Below are positions 9,480 through 16,478 of a stretch of 64,000 nucleotides of DNA, one piece after another; the stretch's first letter is position 1, and each line of letters begins with the position of its first letter. The stretch is from CANMUM01 sp965263365. Lineage in GTDB: Bacteria > Pseudomonadota > Alphaproteobacteria > Rhodobacterales > Rhodobacteraceae. The notes below the pieces were generated by a model, which saw nothing but the letters and a program-made list of their open reading frames with translations, searched no databases and was not told the origin of the DNA. The position numbers were made by a program, and so were the translations under genes. The stretch covers positions 2,272,677-2,336,676 of the forward strand of contig OZ253672.1 in the NCBI GenBank assembly GCA_965263365.1. Direction: 5' to 3'.

Positions 9480-9788
9480 ATGCCAGTTCCACTTGCCCCA
9501 ATCGCAGGATTCGCTTTGCGTTATGGTGCAGTTGCCTTGATCGGGGCGACGATTGCAAAACGCAGCTTAAAGACAAAAGCTGAAAAAGATGTTTACAAAG
9601 AGACTGTTATGGATGCCGTTCCTAACGGTGCGGAGGCTCACCGTATCGATGAGGAAGAAGGCGTTCAGTTGGAAGGGTCTCATGGGCATCGTCAGCGAAT
9701 TTGGATTGGCAATCGTGGTATAGAGTTTGATAGCCGAATTCTAGCGCGTCTGCGCATACGCAAAATTAGGGGGGATATAAAAAAATGA
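9480..9788 (+). CDS. Small conserved-looking protein of unknown function
   Basis: Not recognised. The 102 residues comprise a short hydrophobic N-terminus (about 5-25, Pro/Ala/Gly-rich, possibly one membrane helix or membrane-associated), then an acidic middle part (AHRIDEEEGVQLEG) and a basic C-terminus (RQRIWIGNRGIEFDSRILARLRIRKIRG). The ATG has a good GGAGG site 5-6 nt upstream (9472-9476), and its stop overlaps the next start by 4 nt, so it is very likely a real gene in the dapF-mtaB-GST unit. There are no cysteines or catalytic motifs. Confidence 0.75.
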   Translation: MPVPLAPIAGFALRYGAVALIGATIAKRSLKTKAEKDVYKETVMDAVPNGAEAHRIDEEEGVQLEGSHGHRQRIWIGNRGIEFDSRILARLRIRKIRGDIKK

Positions 9789-10390
9789 TGAAACTATTTG
9801 TATCAGGGACCTCTCCCTATGTGCGGAAGGCGCGTATGGTCGTTTTAGAAAATGAGCTTTCAGATCAAGTGGAAGAGATTGATATTAAAACCACACCATT
9901 GAATACGCATGAAGGATTAGCTGAAAAGAACCCGCTTGGGAAAATACCTTGCCTCATTCATGATAAGGGGTTTGCTATATTCGACAGTCGGGTAATTTGT
10001 GCCTATCTTGATGATAAAAGTTCGAAAGCTAGCCTTCATCCAGCGCGCAATTATAAGCACGAAACATTGATCGCATTAACAGATGGCATGCTAGACGCGT
10101 CTGTGGCGGCAGCTTATGAAAAGATGATTCGCCCTGAAAAGAAGCAATTTCAAGAATGGATTGATTCTCAAAAAAACAAAATCAGACGAGGGCTAGAGGT
10201 TGTTGAGAGTGATTTTATGGATGTTCTCTCCCATATTAACATGGGAGCAATCGGGCTTTTATGCGTGGTTGAGTATTTAGATATGCGTCATCCTGATATC
10301 AGATGGCGCGATGATTTTCCAAAAATTTCGAAGTGGTATCAGGAATTTTCGCAAAGGCCGAGCGCTCTTGCCACTCAGCCAAAGCCTTGA
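9785..10390 (+). CDS. Glutathione S-transferase family protein
   Basis: The thioredoxin-fold N-terminal domain (about 1-80) contains LFVSGTSPYVRKARMVVLE, the cis-Pro in GKIPCL and the DSRVICAYLD glutathione-binding turn, where Asp-Ser replaces the usual Glu-Ser. An all-helical C-terminal domain (about 90-200) has DIRWRDDFPKISKWYQEF near the end. The substrate is unknown. It is the last gene of the dapF-mtaB-unknown-GST unit, followed by a bidirectional terminator shared with rpmG. Two adjacent ATGs (9785, 9788) could both initiate. Confidence 0.88.
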   Translation: MMKLFVSGTSPYVRKARMVVLENELSDQVEEIDIKTTPLNTHEGLAEKNPLGKIPCLIHDKGFAIFDSRVICAYLDDKSSKASLHPARNYKHETLIALTDGMLDASVAAAYEKMIRPEKKQFQEWIDSQKNKIRRGLEVVESDFMDVLSHINMGAIGLLCVVEYLDMRHPDIRWRDDFPKISKWYQEFSQRPSALATQPKP

Positions 10391-10393
10391 ATC

Positions 10394-10422
10394 AAAAAAA
10401 CCGCCAAATTCGGCGGGTTTTT
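10394..10422. terminator. Bidirectional terminator between GST and rpmG
   Basis: CCGCC (10401-10405) pairs with GGCGG (10412-10416). A-rich sequence lies on the left and five T on the right, so the transcript ends in U residues when read from either side. It sits between the convergent GST (stop 10390) and rpmG (stop 10442) genes. Confidence 0.75.
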
Positions 10423-10441
10423 CAATAAATCTGGAAATCAA

Positions 10442-10609
10442 TTATTTGATTTTGCCTTCTTTGTATTCAACATGCTTACGAACAACGGGATCATATTTTT
10501 TGATGACCATTTTTTCAGTCATTGTACGCGCATTTTTTTTGGTAACGTAAAAATGACCAGTGCCTGCTGTTGAATTGAGGCGAATTTTGATTGAAGCTGG
10601 CTTAGCCAT
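10442..10609 (-). CDS. rpmG: 50S ribosomal protein L33
   Basis: A 55-residue gene encoding MAKPASIKIRLNSTAGTGHF at the N-terminus and ending KYDPVVRKHVEYKEGKIK. This is the standard L33 pattern (KIRL.STAGTGHFY, ARTMTEK, KYDPVVRKHV). It has no CxxC pairs, so it is the zinc-independent type. The start has GGAGAG upstream. A good promoter lies 60-90 bp upstream and a shared terminator follows, so it is probably monocistronic. Confidence 0.96.
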   Translation of the reverse strand: MAKPASIKIRLNSTAGTGHFYVTKKNARTMTEKMVIKKYDPVVRKHVEYKEGKIK

Positions 10610-10668
10610 GTTTCTCTCCATATGTTTAGCCGCAAAAAAATCAGCAGCGGAAATTCAATATTTGCGAG

Positions 10669-10697
10669 CTTATGTCGTTTCGCGACGAATTTGTCAA
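10669..10697 (-). promoter_or_regulatory. Sigma-70-type promoter of rpmG
   Basis: On the minus strand a perfect TTGACA (10697-10692) is followed, after a 17-nt spacer, by CATAAG (10674-10669), which matches four of six positions of the -10 consensus. Transcription would begin about 50 nt before the rpmG start codon. Confidence 0.6.
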
Positions 10698-10722
10698 GCC
10701 AAACGCGAATTGAGATGTGTTT

Positions 10723-11145
10723 TTAGAGGTCTGACAAGGGCGTTGGTTTTGAATTTGGTGTACTTTCACTCGTTTTTCCGAACCCGTGCATCCGATTGGC
10801 CCACTGTATGCAAACAAAAATGCCTTTGATTCGCGGCAAAACAAGTAATGTGATCAATGTGAACAAAGGTAGCATGAATAGTGCGACTTTCCATGGAGCG
10901 GGATTATCGAAACTTTCATAAACGCCCATGACCACAGGCGGAATAAGATGCATGACGATTAGCATTGTTGCCCATGCGGGTCCATCATCGGCGCGTTGAT
11001 GGGTAAAATCTTCATCGCAATTCGGACAATAATCGGAAACCTTTAAGTAACCGTCAAAAAGGGCGCCTTCGTGACAATTGGGACATTTGCGTTTGAAACC
11101 ATCCCAAATAGCTTCGCCTACTGGACGCTTTTGAACTTGTTTCAT
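10723..11145 (-). CDS. DUF983 family membrane protein
   Basis: A 140-residue protein with an N-terminal zinc ribbon made of two CPNC pairs (KCPNCHEG at about 19-26 and YCPNCDED at about 38-45). Two membrane helices follow (about 58-75 and 86-106), and a C-terminal cytoplasmic tail includes the IQWANRMHGFG motif. This is the DUF983 arrangement, common in alphaproteobacteria and sometimes near cytochrome oxidase genes. The biochemical role is not known. No such neighbours are present here. Confidence 0.88.
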   Translation of the reverse strand: MKQVQKRPVGEAIWDGFKRKCPNCHEGALFDGYLKVSDYCPNCDEDFTHQRADDGPAWATMLIVMHLIPPVVMGVYESFDNPAPWKVALFMLPLFTLITLLVLPRIKGIFVCIQWANRMHGFGKTSESTPNSKPTPLSDL

Positions 11146-11314
11146 GTGTATTTTCCGATCATTTAGTTTGCTTCTTTATTCTATCATAGAGATAAATTTT
11201 GCTTTTGGCTATTGAGCAATATGTCGCATCAAAATGTATTTTTTTTTAAATTTTGCGACGGAAGGAATTTGTGCCCTCGTTTAAGAAGCACAAACATCAA
11301 AAAGGAGAACAAAA

Positions 11315-11770
11315 ATGATGAATTTGAAAACAATCGGATTAACAGGCTTAGCATTGACGATTGCGGGAGCGGCATTTGCTGATCATGGCGGAAATCGTCG
11401 CGGTCACGGTGGTGAGCATGCAACCTTTGAAGAGCTTGACGCGAATTCAGATGGATATGTAACTGTTGCTGAGTTTAACGCGCATAAGGAAGCGAAATTT
11501 GCAGAAGTCGACACAGATGGGAGCGGTGAAATTTCACTTGAGGAAATGATTGCGAAAAGAACCGAGGATGGATTTGAAGTTGACGAAGAGCGCGTACAAA
11601 GAAGATTTGAACGTAAAGATGCTGACGGCAATGGTGGAATTTCTATGGAAGAAATGATGGACAGACGTCATAGCATCGAGGATAGACTCTCGAAACTCGA
11701 TACAGACGGCGACAGTCAAGTCAGTCAAGAAGAGTTTGACGCGATGCAAAATCGGCGTGGATCTAACTAA
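11315..11770 (+). CDS. Secreted EF-hand calcium-binding protein
   Basis: A Sec signal peptide (about 1-22, cleavage after AAFA) leads to a small, very charged periplasmic domain. It carries four canonical 12-residue EF-hand loops: 42-53 (DANSDGYVTVAE), 66-77 (DTDGSGEISLEE), 102-113 (DADGNGGISMEE) and 129-140 (DTDGDSQVSQEE). All have Asp at loop positions 1, 3 or 5 and Glu at 12, so Ca2+ binding is expected. A His/Gly-rich start of the mature protein (DHGGNRRGHGGEH) could bind other metals. An ECF sigma factor follows 78 bp downstream on the same strand, which suggests a link to envelope or metal sensing. AAGGAG precedes the ATG. Confidence 0.9.
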   Translation: MMNLKTIGLTGLALTIAGAAFADHGGNRRGHGGEHATFEELDANSDGYVTVAEFNAHKEAKFAEVDTDGSGEISLEEMIAKRTEDGFEVDEERVQRRFERKDADGNGGISMEEMMDRRHSIEDRLSKLDTDGDSQVSQEEFDAMQNRRGSN

Positions 11771-11811
11771 GAGAAATTTCGATTCGTAAGTTTTGTAAAA
11801 AATCCGTAAGA

Positions 11812-11833
11812 GCTTGGGCAGAGATGCCCAAGC
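11812..11833 (+). promoter_or_regulatory. Perfect hairpin in the leader of the ECF sigma gene
   Basis: GCTTGGGCA and its exact complement TGCCCAAGC flank a GAGA loop, giving nine base pairs and a stable tetraloop. It is followed at once by AAAAGG, the likely Shine-Dalgarno of the sigma gene, and not by a T-run. It could be an mRNA-stabilising or translation-controlling hairpin, or a weak terminator of the EF-hand gene. Confidence 0.55.
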
Positions 11834-11848
11834 AAAAGGTTTTAAAAT

Positions 11849-12406
11849 TTGACAATTTCGAATGATAGAAAAAATCTGGAAGCATTTGTAAACGGTGATC
11901 GCCGCGGAGCGGAAGCCGTTATTTCCTTGTATGCGACACCGTTAATTAACCATTGTTCGCATATGCTGGGCGGGAACATAGGTCGTGCGGAGGAAATTGT
12001 ACAAGAGTGTTTTTTGAAACTTTGGAAGAATGCTGCAAAGCTTATTGAAGGTGATAAGGTTTTGTATTTGCGCGCTTGGCTGTTTCGTGTCGCAACAAAT
12101 GCAGTGCTAGATGACAAGCGAAAACCACAAAGCGTGGGTGATTCTCCTTTGGCAGAACTTGAAAGCGGCGAACAAAGTGTTCTAGATGGGATTATAAAAA
12201 ATGAACGCGCGGCGCTTGCAATGTTGCTTGTAAATGCGCTGCCACAGCGCCAACGCGCGGCCATTTTGATGTCCCATTTTGAGGGCATGGGGAATGAGGA
12301 AATTGGGCGTGCGCTAGATGTTTCGGTTGAAGCGGTTGAAAGTTTATTGTCTCGGGCGCGACGGAGTTTGCGTGAACGAGCGTTAAGTAATAAAGAAGGT
12401 GTGTAA
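11849..12406 (+). CDS. ECF (extracytoplasmic function) RNA polymerase sigma factor
   Basis: A 185-residue sigma-70 family factor with only regions 2 and 4. Region 2 (about 12-85) includes AEEIVQECFLKLWKNA and the promoter-melting part YLRAWLFRVATNAVLDDKR. Region 4 (about 125-180) has LPQRQRAAILMSHFEGMGNEEIGRALDVSVEAVESLLSRARR-type helix-turn-helix sequence. The start appears to be TTG, with AAAAGG 10 nt upstream; there is no in-frame ATG before region 2. Its stop overlaps the ATG of the next gene by 1 nt. Position and the two following membrane proteins suggest control by an anti-sigma complex. Confidence 0.9.
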   Translation: MTISNDRKNLEAFVNGDRRGAEAVISLYATPLINHCSHMLGGNIGRAEEIVQECFLKLWKNAAKLIEGDKVLYLRAWLFRVATNAVLDDKRKPQSVGDSPLAELESGEQSVLDGIIKNERAALAMLLVNALPQRQRAAILMSHFEGMGNEEIGRALDVSVEAVESLLSRARRSLRERALSNKEGV

Positions 12407-12708
12407 TGAATGATTTTGAAGATGAAATTTTAAACGCATTGCCGCATATTGAAGCGCGTTCGGGATATCACGATCAGCTCATGTCGCAGGTCGTTATGCC
12501 AACGGCCCAAATTGTTCCTATTGGACAGCGCATGTTTGCTAGTTTTGCAGTTGCCGCTAGTTTGGCTGCGGGAGTGGTTTTGGGTAGTTTAGACGCTTTA
12601 GATACAACAGCTGTAATGTCAACTTTGGGCTTTGGGAGTACAGAGGACACAATTTTGGCAGCCGTTTTTGATACTGATCCTTACAGCGCTACATTTGAGA
12701 ATTTATAG
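12406..12708 (+). CDS. Single-helix membrane protein, putative anti-sigma factor (CnrY-like layout)
   Basis: Not assigned by sequence family. The 100 residues form an acidic N-terminal cytosolic segment (about 1-40), one membrane helix (about 43-61, ASFAVAASLAAGVVLG) and a short periplasmic tail ending TDPYSATFENL. It lacks the His-Cys-Cys zinc motif of ZAS anti-sigma factors. The size and topology are close to CnrY, the small anti-sigma partner of CnrH. It starts in the stop codon of the sigma gene (TAATG) and is followed 8 nt later by a CnrX-like gene. The anti-sigma role is inferred from position and topology only. Confidence 0.7.
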   Translation: MNDFEDEILNALPHIEARSGYHDQLMSQVVMPTAQIVPIGQRMFASFAVAASLAAGVVLGSLDALDTTAVMSTLGFGSTEDTILAAVFDTDPYSATFENL

Positions 12709-12716
12709 GTGTCAAA

Positions 12717-13157
12717 ATGAAGAATATTAAAAAATGGTTTTTGATTTCACTCTGTGTCAACTTTTTACTTTTGGGTGTGTTCATTGCTGGCTTTTTCCAT
12801 GCTAAATCGGGTGGACATAAAGCGCATGGAGCACGAGATGAAATTAGCTTAATTGTTAGATATGCTCCTGATTCAATCCGAAGTGAAATTCGAGATGAAA
12901 TTATGAAATATTCTAAGAGTAAGCCGTCACATCCTTCATCGTTTGATATTTCAGATTTGACGGAACTGCTTGAGAAACCAGACGTTGATGCGCTGGCACT
13001 AAAGGCGTTATTTGCCAAAAGGCGCTCTGATTGGGATGATCGCGTGGAACATGCGCACGAGACAATCGCAGAGGCTCTCGTTCAACTTAGTCTTGAAGAG
13101 CGTCAAGAGCTTGCAAATTCTATACGGAAGGGTTTCTCGCGCCAGGGCAAAAGGTAG
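12717..13157 (+). CDS. Membrane-anchored periplasmic heavy-metal-sensor/resistance-fold protein (CnrX/CpxP-like)
   Basis: The 146-residue protein has an N-terminal membrane anchor (about 7-28) followed by an all-helical periplasmic domain. The pattern (an R/E-rich helix, a variable loop, then WDDRVEHAHETIAEALVQLSLEERQELAN at about 105-133) is that of the heavy-metal resistance / periplasmic sensor family that includes CnrX and Spy/CpxP relatives. Histidines at 28, 34, 37, 72, 111 and 113 are possible ligands, but I cannot place them on the CnrX metal site. It is the third gene of the sigma operon. The last gene before a strand switch, it has no clear terminator. Confidence 0.72.
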   Translation: MKNIKKWFLISLCVNFLLLGVFIAGFFHAKSGGHKAHGARDEISLIVRYAPDSIRSEIRDEIMKYSKSKPSHPSSFDISDLTELLEKPDVDALALKALFAKRRSDWDDRVEHAHETIAEALVQLSLEERQELANSIRKGFSRQGKR

Positions 13158-13186
13158 TAGTAAACCAGCGTCTTTTATTGGCTGCT

Positions 13187-14560
13187 TCAATTCTTATAAA
13201 GTTGGACTCTATTGCGGCCGCTTCTTTTGGCCTCATAAAGAGCGACATCTGGGGCTTTCATAATCTTCTGAATGTTTGAAAAGCCTGGATCAACAATATG
13301 AACACCAATGGAAATTGTTACTTGAACATTGATACCTTCTTCGGTGTAATAACTTTTTCCAGCAACTTTCGACCTTATTCTTTCGGCGATTGTAAGTGCT
13401 TTTGTTTCTGGCGTTTGTTGTAAGATGATGATGAACTCTTCGCCTCCATAACGCACCAATATATCGCTCCCCCTGATGCAGTTTCGAAGTGTTTCAGATA
13501 CCCCCTTTAAAACATAGTCTCCAAAATCATGACCGTGTTGATCGTTTAAATTTTTGAAATGATCAATATCCAACATGAGAACGGCAAATTGCAAATCATT
13601 TTTTTGGCTACGTTCGATGACTTTTGGTAGGTGCTGGTCGAGATATCGGCGATTGTAGCACTCTGTGAGCGCGTCTAAATTTGTCAGCTTTATTTGTTCT
13701 TTTGCCATTCCGGTAAGCTGATATTCATAAATTTTCCTTCGAAGCTGAGTATGAATGCGGAGCAATAATTCATTTGGATTATAAGGGGCGATGAGATAAT
13801 CACTGGCACCAAGGTCAAGTGCGCGCAAACCGGTGCTTTCGTTTGATTCGGAAATGAAGATTATAACGCTCCTGCGTAGTTTCCATTCAGATTTTAAGTT
13901 TGCGATCAAACGCAACCCATTTCCTTCGTGCAACATTCGTTCGTAAATTATGTATCCTCTTATGCCTTCGTGTTTTGCTTGTTCAAAGGCGCGATTTTCG
14001 TTTAGTGAAATGGAGATATTTGTGCAGCCGTTGGCTTCTAAATAAGCCTTCTGGGCATTCGCCATTGGTAGATTAGAACAACAGAGCAATGCTCGATTTT
14101 GTTTTGCTATAGTGAGCATTTCATTTGGTGAAATTTCGTCTTCATTAAGGCCAAGTATCTTTGATCGCTCACGTGTTTCGTCGATAAGGTGTTTCACGCG
14201 CATGAGATTGCTCGTGCGGGCCCTCAGGATTCTTTTGTCGACAGGTTTTTCAAGATAGTCCTCTGCGCCTGATTTGAGTGCTTTAAGAAGTTCGCCTTCT
14301 TTTAAATCGGTTGCGAGCATCAATACAGGTGAATGACGGGTTTCTGGATGTTCCTTTAGTATTGATAGGGCTTCAGTTCCCGTGATGTCCGGTAAATTCA
14401 TATCTAGAAAAATGATATCTGGAAGAATTTTTTTGGCGAGTGCGATGCCTTCTTGGCCTGTGTTTGCCGTGAAAGTCTTGTAGAAGTCTTGCGCTAGCCA
14501 ACTTCGCGTCCTTGCGCGAAAGGGGTTTTCTGGTTCGATGATTAAAATCCGGCCGGTCAT
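13187..14560 (-). CDS. pleD: PleD-type response regulator, diguanylate cyclase (REC-REC-GGDEF)
   Basis: Makes cyclic di-GMP when phosphorylated, typically controlling motile-to-sessile change. Receiver 1 (about 1-120) has the phospho-acceptor Asp53 in FLDMNLPD and Lys in EKPVDK. Receiver 2 (about 155-275) is degenerate: its acceptor position reads YIIYERM without Asp, as in PleD adaptors. The cyclase domain has GGEEF at 372-376 and an intact RxxD product-inhibition site (RGSD, 363-366) five residues before it. Its 457 residues match Caulobacter PleD (454). It is divergent from DUF3572, a usual neighbour of pleD. Confidence 0.93.
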   Translation of the reverse strand: MTGRILIIEPENPFRARTRSWLAQDFYKTFTANTGQEGIALAKKILPDIIFLDMNLPDITGTEALSILKEHPETRHSPVLMLATDLKEGELLKALKSGAEDYLEKPVDKRILRARTSNLMRVKHLIDETRERSKILGLNEDEISPNEMLTIAKQNRALLCCSNLPMANAQKAYLEANGCTNISISLNENRAFEQAKHEGIRGYIIYERMLHEGNGLRLIANLKSEWKLRRSVIIFISESNESTGLRALDLGASDYLIAPYNPNELLLRIHTQLRRKIYEYQLTGMAKEQIKLTNLDALTECYNRRYLDQHLPKVIERSQKNDLQFAVLMLDIDHFKNLNDQHGHDFGDYVLKGVSETLRNCIRGSDILVRYGGEEFIIILQQTPETKALTIAERIRSKVAGKSYYTEEGINVQVTISIGVHIVDPGFSNIQKIMKAPDVALYEAKRSGRNRVQLYKN

Positions 14561-14614
14561 TTTTTGAAGTCTTGTTTAATCCTAATTTTCTACTTGGATG
14601 TGTTCCAAAGCCAT

Positions 14615-14638
14615 ATAGGGCTTTTAATAAAAGCCTAT
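14615..14638. promoter_or_regulatory. Inverted repeat in pleD/DUF3572 divergent region
   Basis: GGCTTTT-AAT-AAAAGCC is a perfect seven-pair repeat. It extends to ten pairs (ATAG...CTAT) if one G is bulged. It lies 55 bp upstream of pleD and 80 bp upstream of the DUF3572 gene and has no adjacent T-run in the direction of an ended gene. An operator for the divergent promoters is the simplest reading. Confidence 0.4.
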
Positions 14639-14717
14639 CCCATGTTATTACTTCTTTGATACTTAGGGATAAATCTAATTAGTTAACACATGGTTTAAGC
14701 GCACGGATAATCTAATA

Positions 14718-14999
14718 ATGTTTTCAGTAAGTCAGTCAGAAGTTTTTGCAATTAAATCCTTGAATTGGTTGCTCAAAGATGAAGACTGTGTCTATTCTTT
14801 TTTGGCTCAAACTGGAGCATCGATGGAAGACTTGCGGGGAGCTATTGGGGATCCTCACTTTTTGGGAAGTGTATTGGATTTTATTATGACAAAAGACGAA
14901 TGGGTAATAGCCTGCGCGCAATCTGTGGACTTATCGCCGGATCAATTTTTTCAAATTCGGCAAAATCTTCCAGGTGGTGAAATAGAAAATTGGACATAA
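14718..14999 (+). CDS. DUF3572 family protein
   Basis: The 93-residue helical protein matches DUF3572 in layout: ALxxLxWLxxDED at about 12-25, FLAQTGASMEDLRGAIGDP at about 28-46, FLGSVLDFIMTKDEWVIACAQ at 48-68 and a GGEIENW end. It occurs in alphaproteobacteria close to pleD, as here. The function is not known. The HAD phosphatase gene starts 3 nt after its stop, so the two form an operon. Confidence 0.85.
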   Translation: MFSVSQSEVFAIKSLNWLLKDEDCVYSFLAQTGASMEDLRGAIGDPHFLGSVLDFIMTKDEWVIACAQSVDLSPDQFFQIRQNLPGGEIENWT

Positions 15000-15002
15000 T
15001 TT

Positions 15003-15686
15003 ATGGATGCACTTCTGTTTGATAAAGACGGCACTCTTATTGATTTTGACTTGACTTGGGGGCTGTGGGCAAAGCGGTATATACAAAGCCTCAGGGATCA
15101 AAGCGGTGTGTCAGTTCAAGTGCTTGCGAAGAATTTTGAACTGGATTGGAATCATGCGTGTTTTTTGCCGACTTCTCCTATAATTGCGGGAACATCGGAG
15201 GAGATAATTGCAGCCGTTCGCAAGTCATGTCCGAAGATGTCGGATGAGGATATTGGGGAAAGTTTACATTCCAGTATGAATCTTGTTGAGCTGGTGCCAG
15301 TTTGTGAGTTGCGGTCACTTTTTAAGCGACTGTCTGCTCGCTGTATTATTGGGTTGGCAACTAACGATAGCGAATCTTCAGCGCGTCTTCAGCTGGAAGA
15401 GCTTGGGATAGCCGACTGTTTTAATTTTGTTGCCGGATACGACTCAGGTTATGGTGCCAAACCTGAGCCCGGAATGTGCCTCGAGTTTATCGAGAATTTT
15501 GATCTTGATCCACTGCGAACGGTTATGATTGGCGATTCAACTCATGACTTGCGAGCAGGTCGCGCAGCCAAAATGAAAACGCTAGGTGTTTTGACCGGAC
15601 CTGCAAAAGTGAGTGAGCTTGAACCCTTTGCAGATGGAGTGATTACATCAATTGAAAGTATCGAAGATTGGTTAGTTTCGCTTTAA
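15003..15686 (+). CDS. HAD-superfamily phosphatase, phosphoglycolate phosphatase-like
   Basis: HAD motif I is FDKDGTL with nucleophile Asp7 and acid/base Asp9. Motif II is ATNDSE near 119-124, motif III is the Lys in AKPEPGMC near 157, and motif IV is GDSTHDLRAG near 178-187. The helical cap between motifs I and II makes it a subclass C1 (Gph-like) enzyme. The 227-residue length fits. The substrate cannot be read from sequence; small phosphate esters such as 2-phosphoglycolate are typical. Its stop overlaps the convergent lipoprotein gene by 4 nt. Confidence 0.85.
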   Translation: MDALLFDKDGTLIDFDLTWGLWAKRYIQSLRDQSGVSVQVLAKNFELDWNHACFLPTSPIIAGTSEEIIAAVRKSCPKMSDEDIGESLHSSMNLVELVPVCELRSLFKRLSARCIIGLATNDSESSARLQLEELGIADCFNFVAGYDSGYGAKPEPGMCLEFIENFDLDPLRTVMIGDSTHDLRAGRAAKMKTLGVLTGPAKVSELEPFADGVITSIESIEDWLVSL

Positions 15687-16324
15687 TTCGCGTAATATGC
15701 ACCGTTAATTGAGCCGCCCGATGTGTCTTGCCCGTTTTGAACTGGAGTTGATGTTCCGCTAACAGTCCCCAGCGCGACAATATCGCCATAAAGTAGATAA
15801 AAATTTCCGTTGAGGTTGGAATCAATTCTGTAGCTATCGGCGTTTATTCCGTTGGCGCTGAGTTCTCCATCTAAACTTGATTGCATAATGTCACCGTTAA
15901 TTGTGCCTGATCCGCTAAGTGATCCTCCTGTGATTCCGATGCTGTCATTGGAAACAAGTTCGCCGACGGTATTATAGCGCACTTCTGAAAAGCCGCTCGC
16001 GTCGGCGTCAACCACACCAGAATCAAAGTCGGCGACAATTTGAAGGTTTCCGATTATATACTCGTCATTTGCCGCGCCATTCAACACGAGAGCGCCGTCT
16101 AGGATTGAAATGCCTGAAGCGGACTGAACCTGCGTTAGGCTGCTTGAATTGGAGATTTCAGACATACGAGTTAAATGCGTTTTGCTTGTACTCGTCGATT
16201 GTGTTGCATTGCTGGCATCAGCAGGTGGAGCACTATTTTCTGCGATTTCAGGCATGGAAACGCAAGCCATAACGCTTACCCAGATCGATGCCGAGAGTAG
16301 AATAGCTTTAATCTGAGAAATCAT
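15683..16324 (-). CDS. Putative surface lipoprotein with TbpB-like beta-barrel fold
   Basis: A 213-residue protein with a signal peptide ending in the lipobox VMAC (lipidated Cys21). A low-complexity Ser/Thr/Asn linker follows (about 30-65). The rest is a beta-rich, Gly/Ser/Asp-rich domain in which DFDSGVVDADASGFSEVRYN, GGSLSGSGTINGDI and a final GNFYLLYGDIVALGTVSGTS repeat the strand pattern of transferrin-binding-protein-like barrels, including the G-x-FYG-like turn before the last strands. The ligand is unknown, and assignment rests on pattern only. No Slam-like translocator is in the window. It is divergent from potF. Confidence 0.6.
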   Translation of the reverse strand: MISQIKAILLSASIWVSVMACVSMPEIAENSAPPADASNATQSTSTSKTHLTRMSEISNSSSLTQVQSASGISILDGALVLNGAANDEYIIGNLQIVADFDSGVVDADASGFSEVRYNTVGELVSNDSIGITGGSLSGSGTINGDIMQSSLDGELSANGINADSYRIDSNLNGNFYLLYGDIVALGTVSGTSTPVQNGQDTSGGSINGAYYAN

Positions 16325-16416
16325 GGGTAACTCCAGTCAAATTTTGAATTTTCATAAAAATTGGAGATTATGTTTACGATTCAATTTTCAATATAAAGTT
16401 AACATGGCGCAAAAAT

Positions 16417-16446
16417 TTGATTGACTTGCTTTTCAAACATTATACT
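16417..16446 (+). promoter_or_regulatory. Probable sigma-70 promoter of potF
   Basis: TTGATT (16417-16422) and TATACT (16441-16446) are separated by 18 nt. The start codon is 33 nt after the -10 box and has TGAGGA as its ribosome site. Confidence 0.5.
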
Positions 16447-16478
16447 CTTGCTTCAAGAAGAATATATATGAGGAAAAT

